Source: Deltaproteobacteria bacterium
Lineage (GTDB): Bacteria; Desulfobacterota; Desulfovibrionia; Desulfovibrionales; Desulfovibrionaceae
Direction of reading: 5' to 3'
DNA length: 6,694 bases
NCBI GenBank assembly: GCA_031253875.1
Contig: JAIRVN010000012.1
Span: forward strand, 1 to 6,694
The notes beneath the pieces are model-generated. The model saw only the letters and a program-made list of their open reading frames with translations. It had not been told where the DNA came from and made no database searches. Made by a program: the position numbers and the translations under genes. Shown here piece after piece: positions 6,424 through 6,694 of the stretch; position 1 is the stretch's first letter; each line of letters starts with the position of its first letter.

Positions 6424-6694
6424 TTAGGCTGCCAGTAGCCAGCCGAGATTCAATGAGTACAGCTTAGCTTTGCGGGGTACGCCGTTTTCGTCCCAGTTCA
6501 TCATTTCATAATACAGGGCAAGCGCGGCCTGGAATTCTTTCTGATCAAAGAATTTGCCCTGGAGAGGCCCGGCGGGCATGGCTTTGTGCATGCGCTCGAA
6601 AAGGCAGTCGTTCTTTTTGTCAAAACCTTCGCGGACGTTGAACATACGGGCGAGTACAATGGAGCGTTCTCCGCCCATCAGCAGTTCATACAGG
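6424..6694 (-). CDS. aor: Aldehyde:ferredoxin oxidoreductase, C-terminal end (partial)
   Basis: Only the last 89 complete codons are visible; the frame runs open to the right edge (LYELLMGGERSIV...), so the N-terminal part lies outside. The segment GERSIVLARMFNVREGFDKKND, then LFERMHKAMPAGPLQGKFFD, then ALALYYEMMNWDENGVPRKAKL, matches the conserved C-terminus of the aldehyde/formaldehyde ferredoxin oxidoreductase family. In that family a tungsten bis-pterin and a [4Fe-4S] cluster oxidise aldehydes to acids using ferredoxin; the catalytic and cluster-binding parts are mostly outside this window, so substrate and metal cannot be judged. It ends with TAA at 6424-6426, followed by a strong stem-loop and a MoaD-like gene on the same strand. 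Annotation as this family is secure; the choice among AOR, FOR, GAPOR and related subtypes is open. Confidence 0.88.
   Translation of the reverse strand, partial: LYELLMGGERSIVLARMFNVREGFDKKNDCLFERMHKAMPAGPLQGKFFDQKEFQAALALYYEMMNWDENGVPRKAKLYSLNLGWLLAA

Noticed and set aside
1..6694. Mobile element, CRISPR, prophage or defence system
   Set aside because: I found no repeated spacer pattern, transposase, integrase, tRNA-linked attachment site or toxin-antitoxin-like gene pair; all genes belong to known housekeeping or metabolic families.

Overview
The window reads as ordinary chromosomal DNA from a GC-rich bacterium, probably an anaerobic member of the Desulfovibrio group (Desulfovibrionaceae). 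This guess rests on the gene content: a tungsten-type aldehyde:ferredoxin oxidoreductase with a MoaD-like partner, a UbiA-type prenyltransferase of the kind used in futalosine-pathway menaquinone synthesis, a fused MogA protein, and DarP. No rRNA or other phylogenetic marker was available to confirm it.

The left third (about 1-2205) is a tight plus-strand cluster: a MogA-type molybdopterin adenylyltransferase with an unusual N-terminal extension, a UbiA-family prenyltransferase, and the ribosome-biogenesis factor DarP. Gaps of 25 and 16 bases suggest one transcript. It meets the next gene tail to tail, only 9 bases apart, at about 2206-2214.

The rest is on the minus strand. Read in transcription order (right to left) it holds: the C-terminal end of an aldehyde:ferredoxin oxidoreductase (runs off the right edge), a very strong 13-bp stem-loop, a small MoaD/ThiS-like sulfur carrier ending in Gly-Gly, an AT-rich 113-base spacer, murA (first committed step of peptidoglycan synthesis), and comEC/rec2 (DNA-uptake channel). 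murA and comEC are 71 bases apart with no terminator between them, so comEC may depend on the murA transcript.

Two themes can be seen. Pterin-cofactor biology appears on both strands (MogA at the left; the oxidoreductase and its MoaD-like partner at the right). The remaining genes are housekeeping (menaquinone, ribosome, cell wall, DNA uptake). I see no tRNA, rRNA, CRISPR array, insertion sequence, attachment site or phage gene, and no gene-free stretch over 300 bases. I do not see a convincing new system. The most distinctive points are the stem-loop at 6382-6414, the oxidoreductase/MoaD pairing with a Cys-Gly-Gly tail, and the degenerate MOSC-like N-terminus on MogA.
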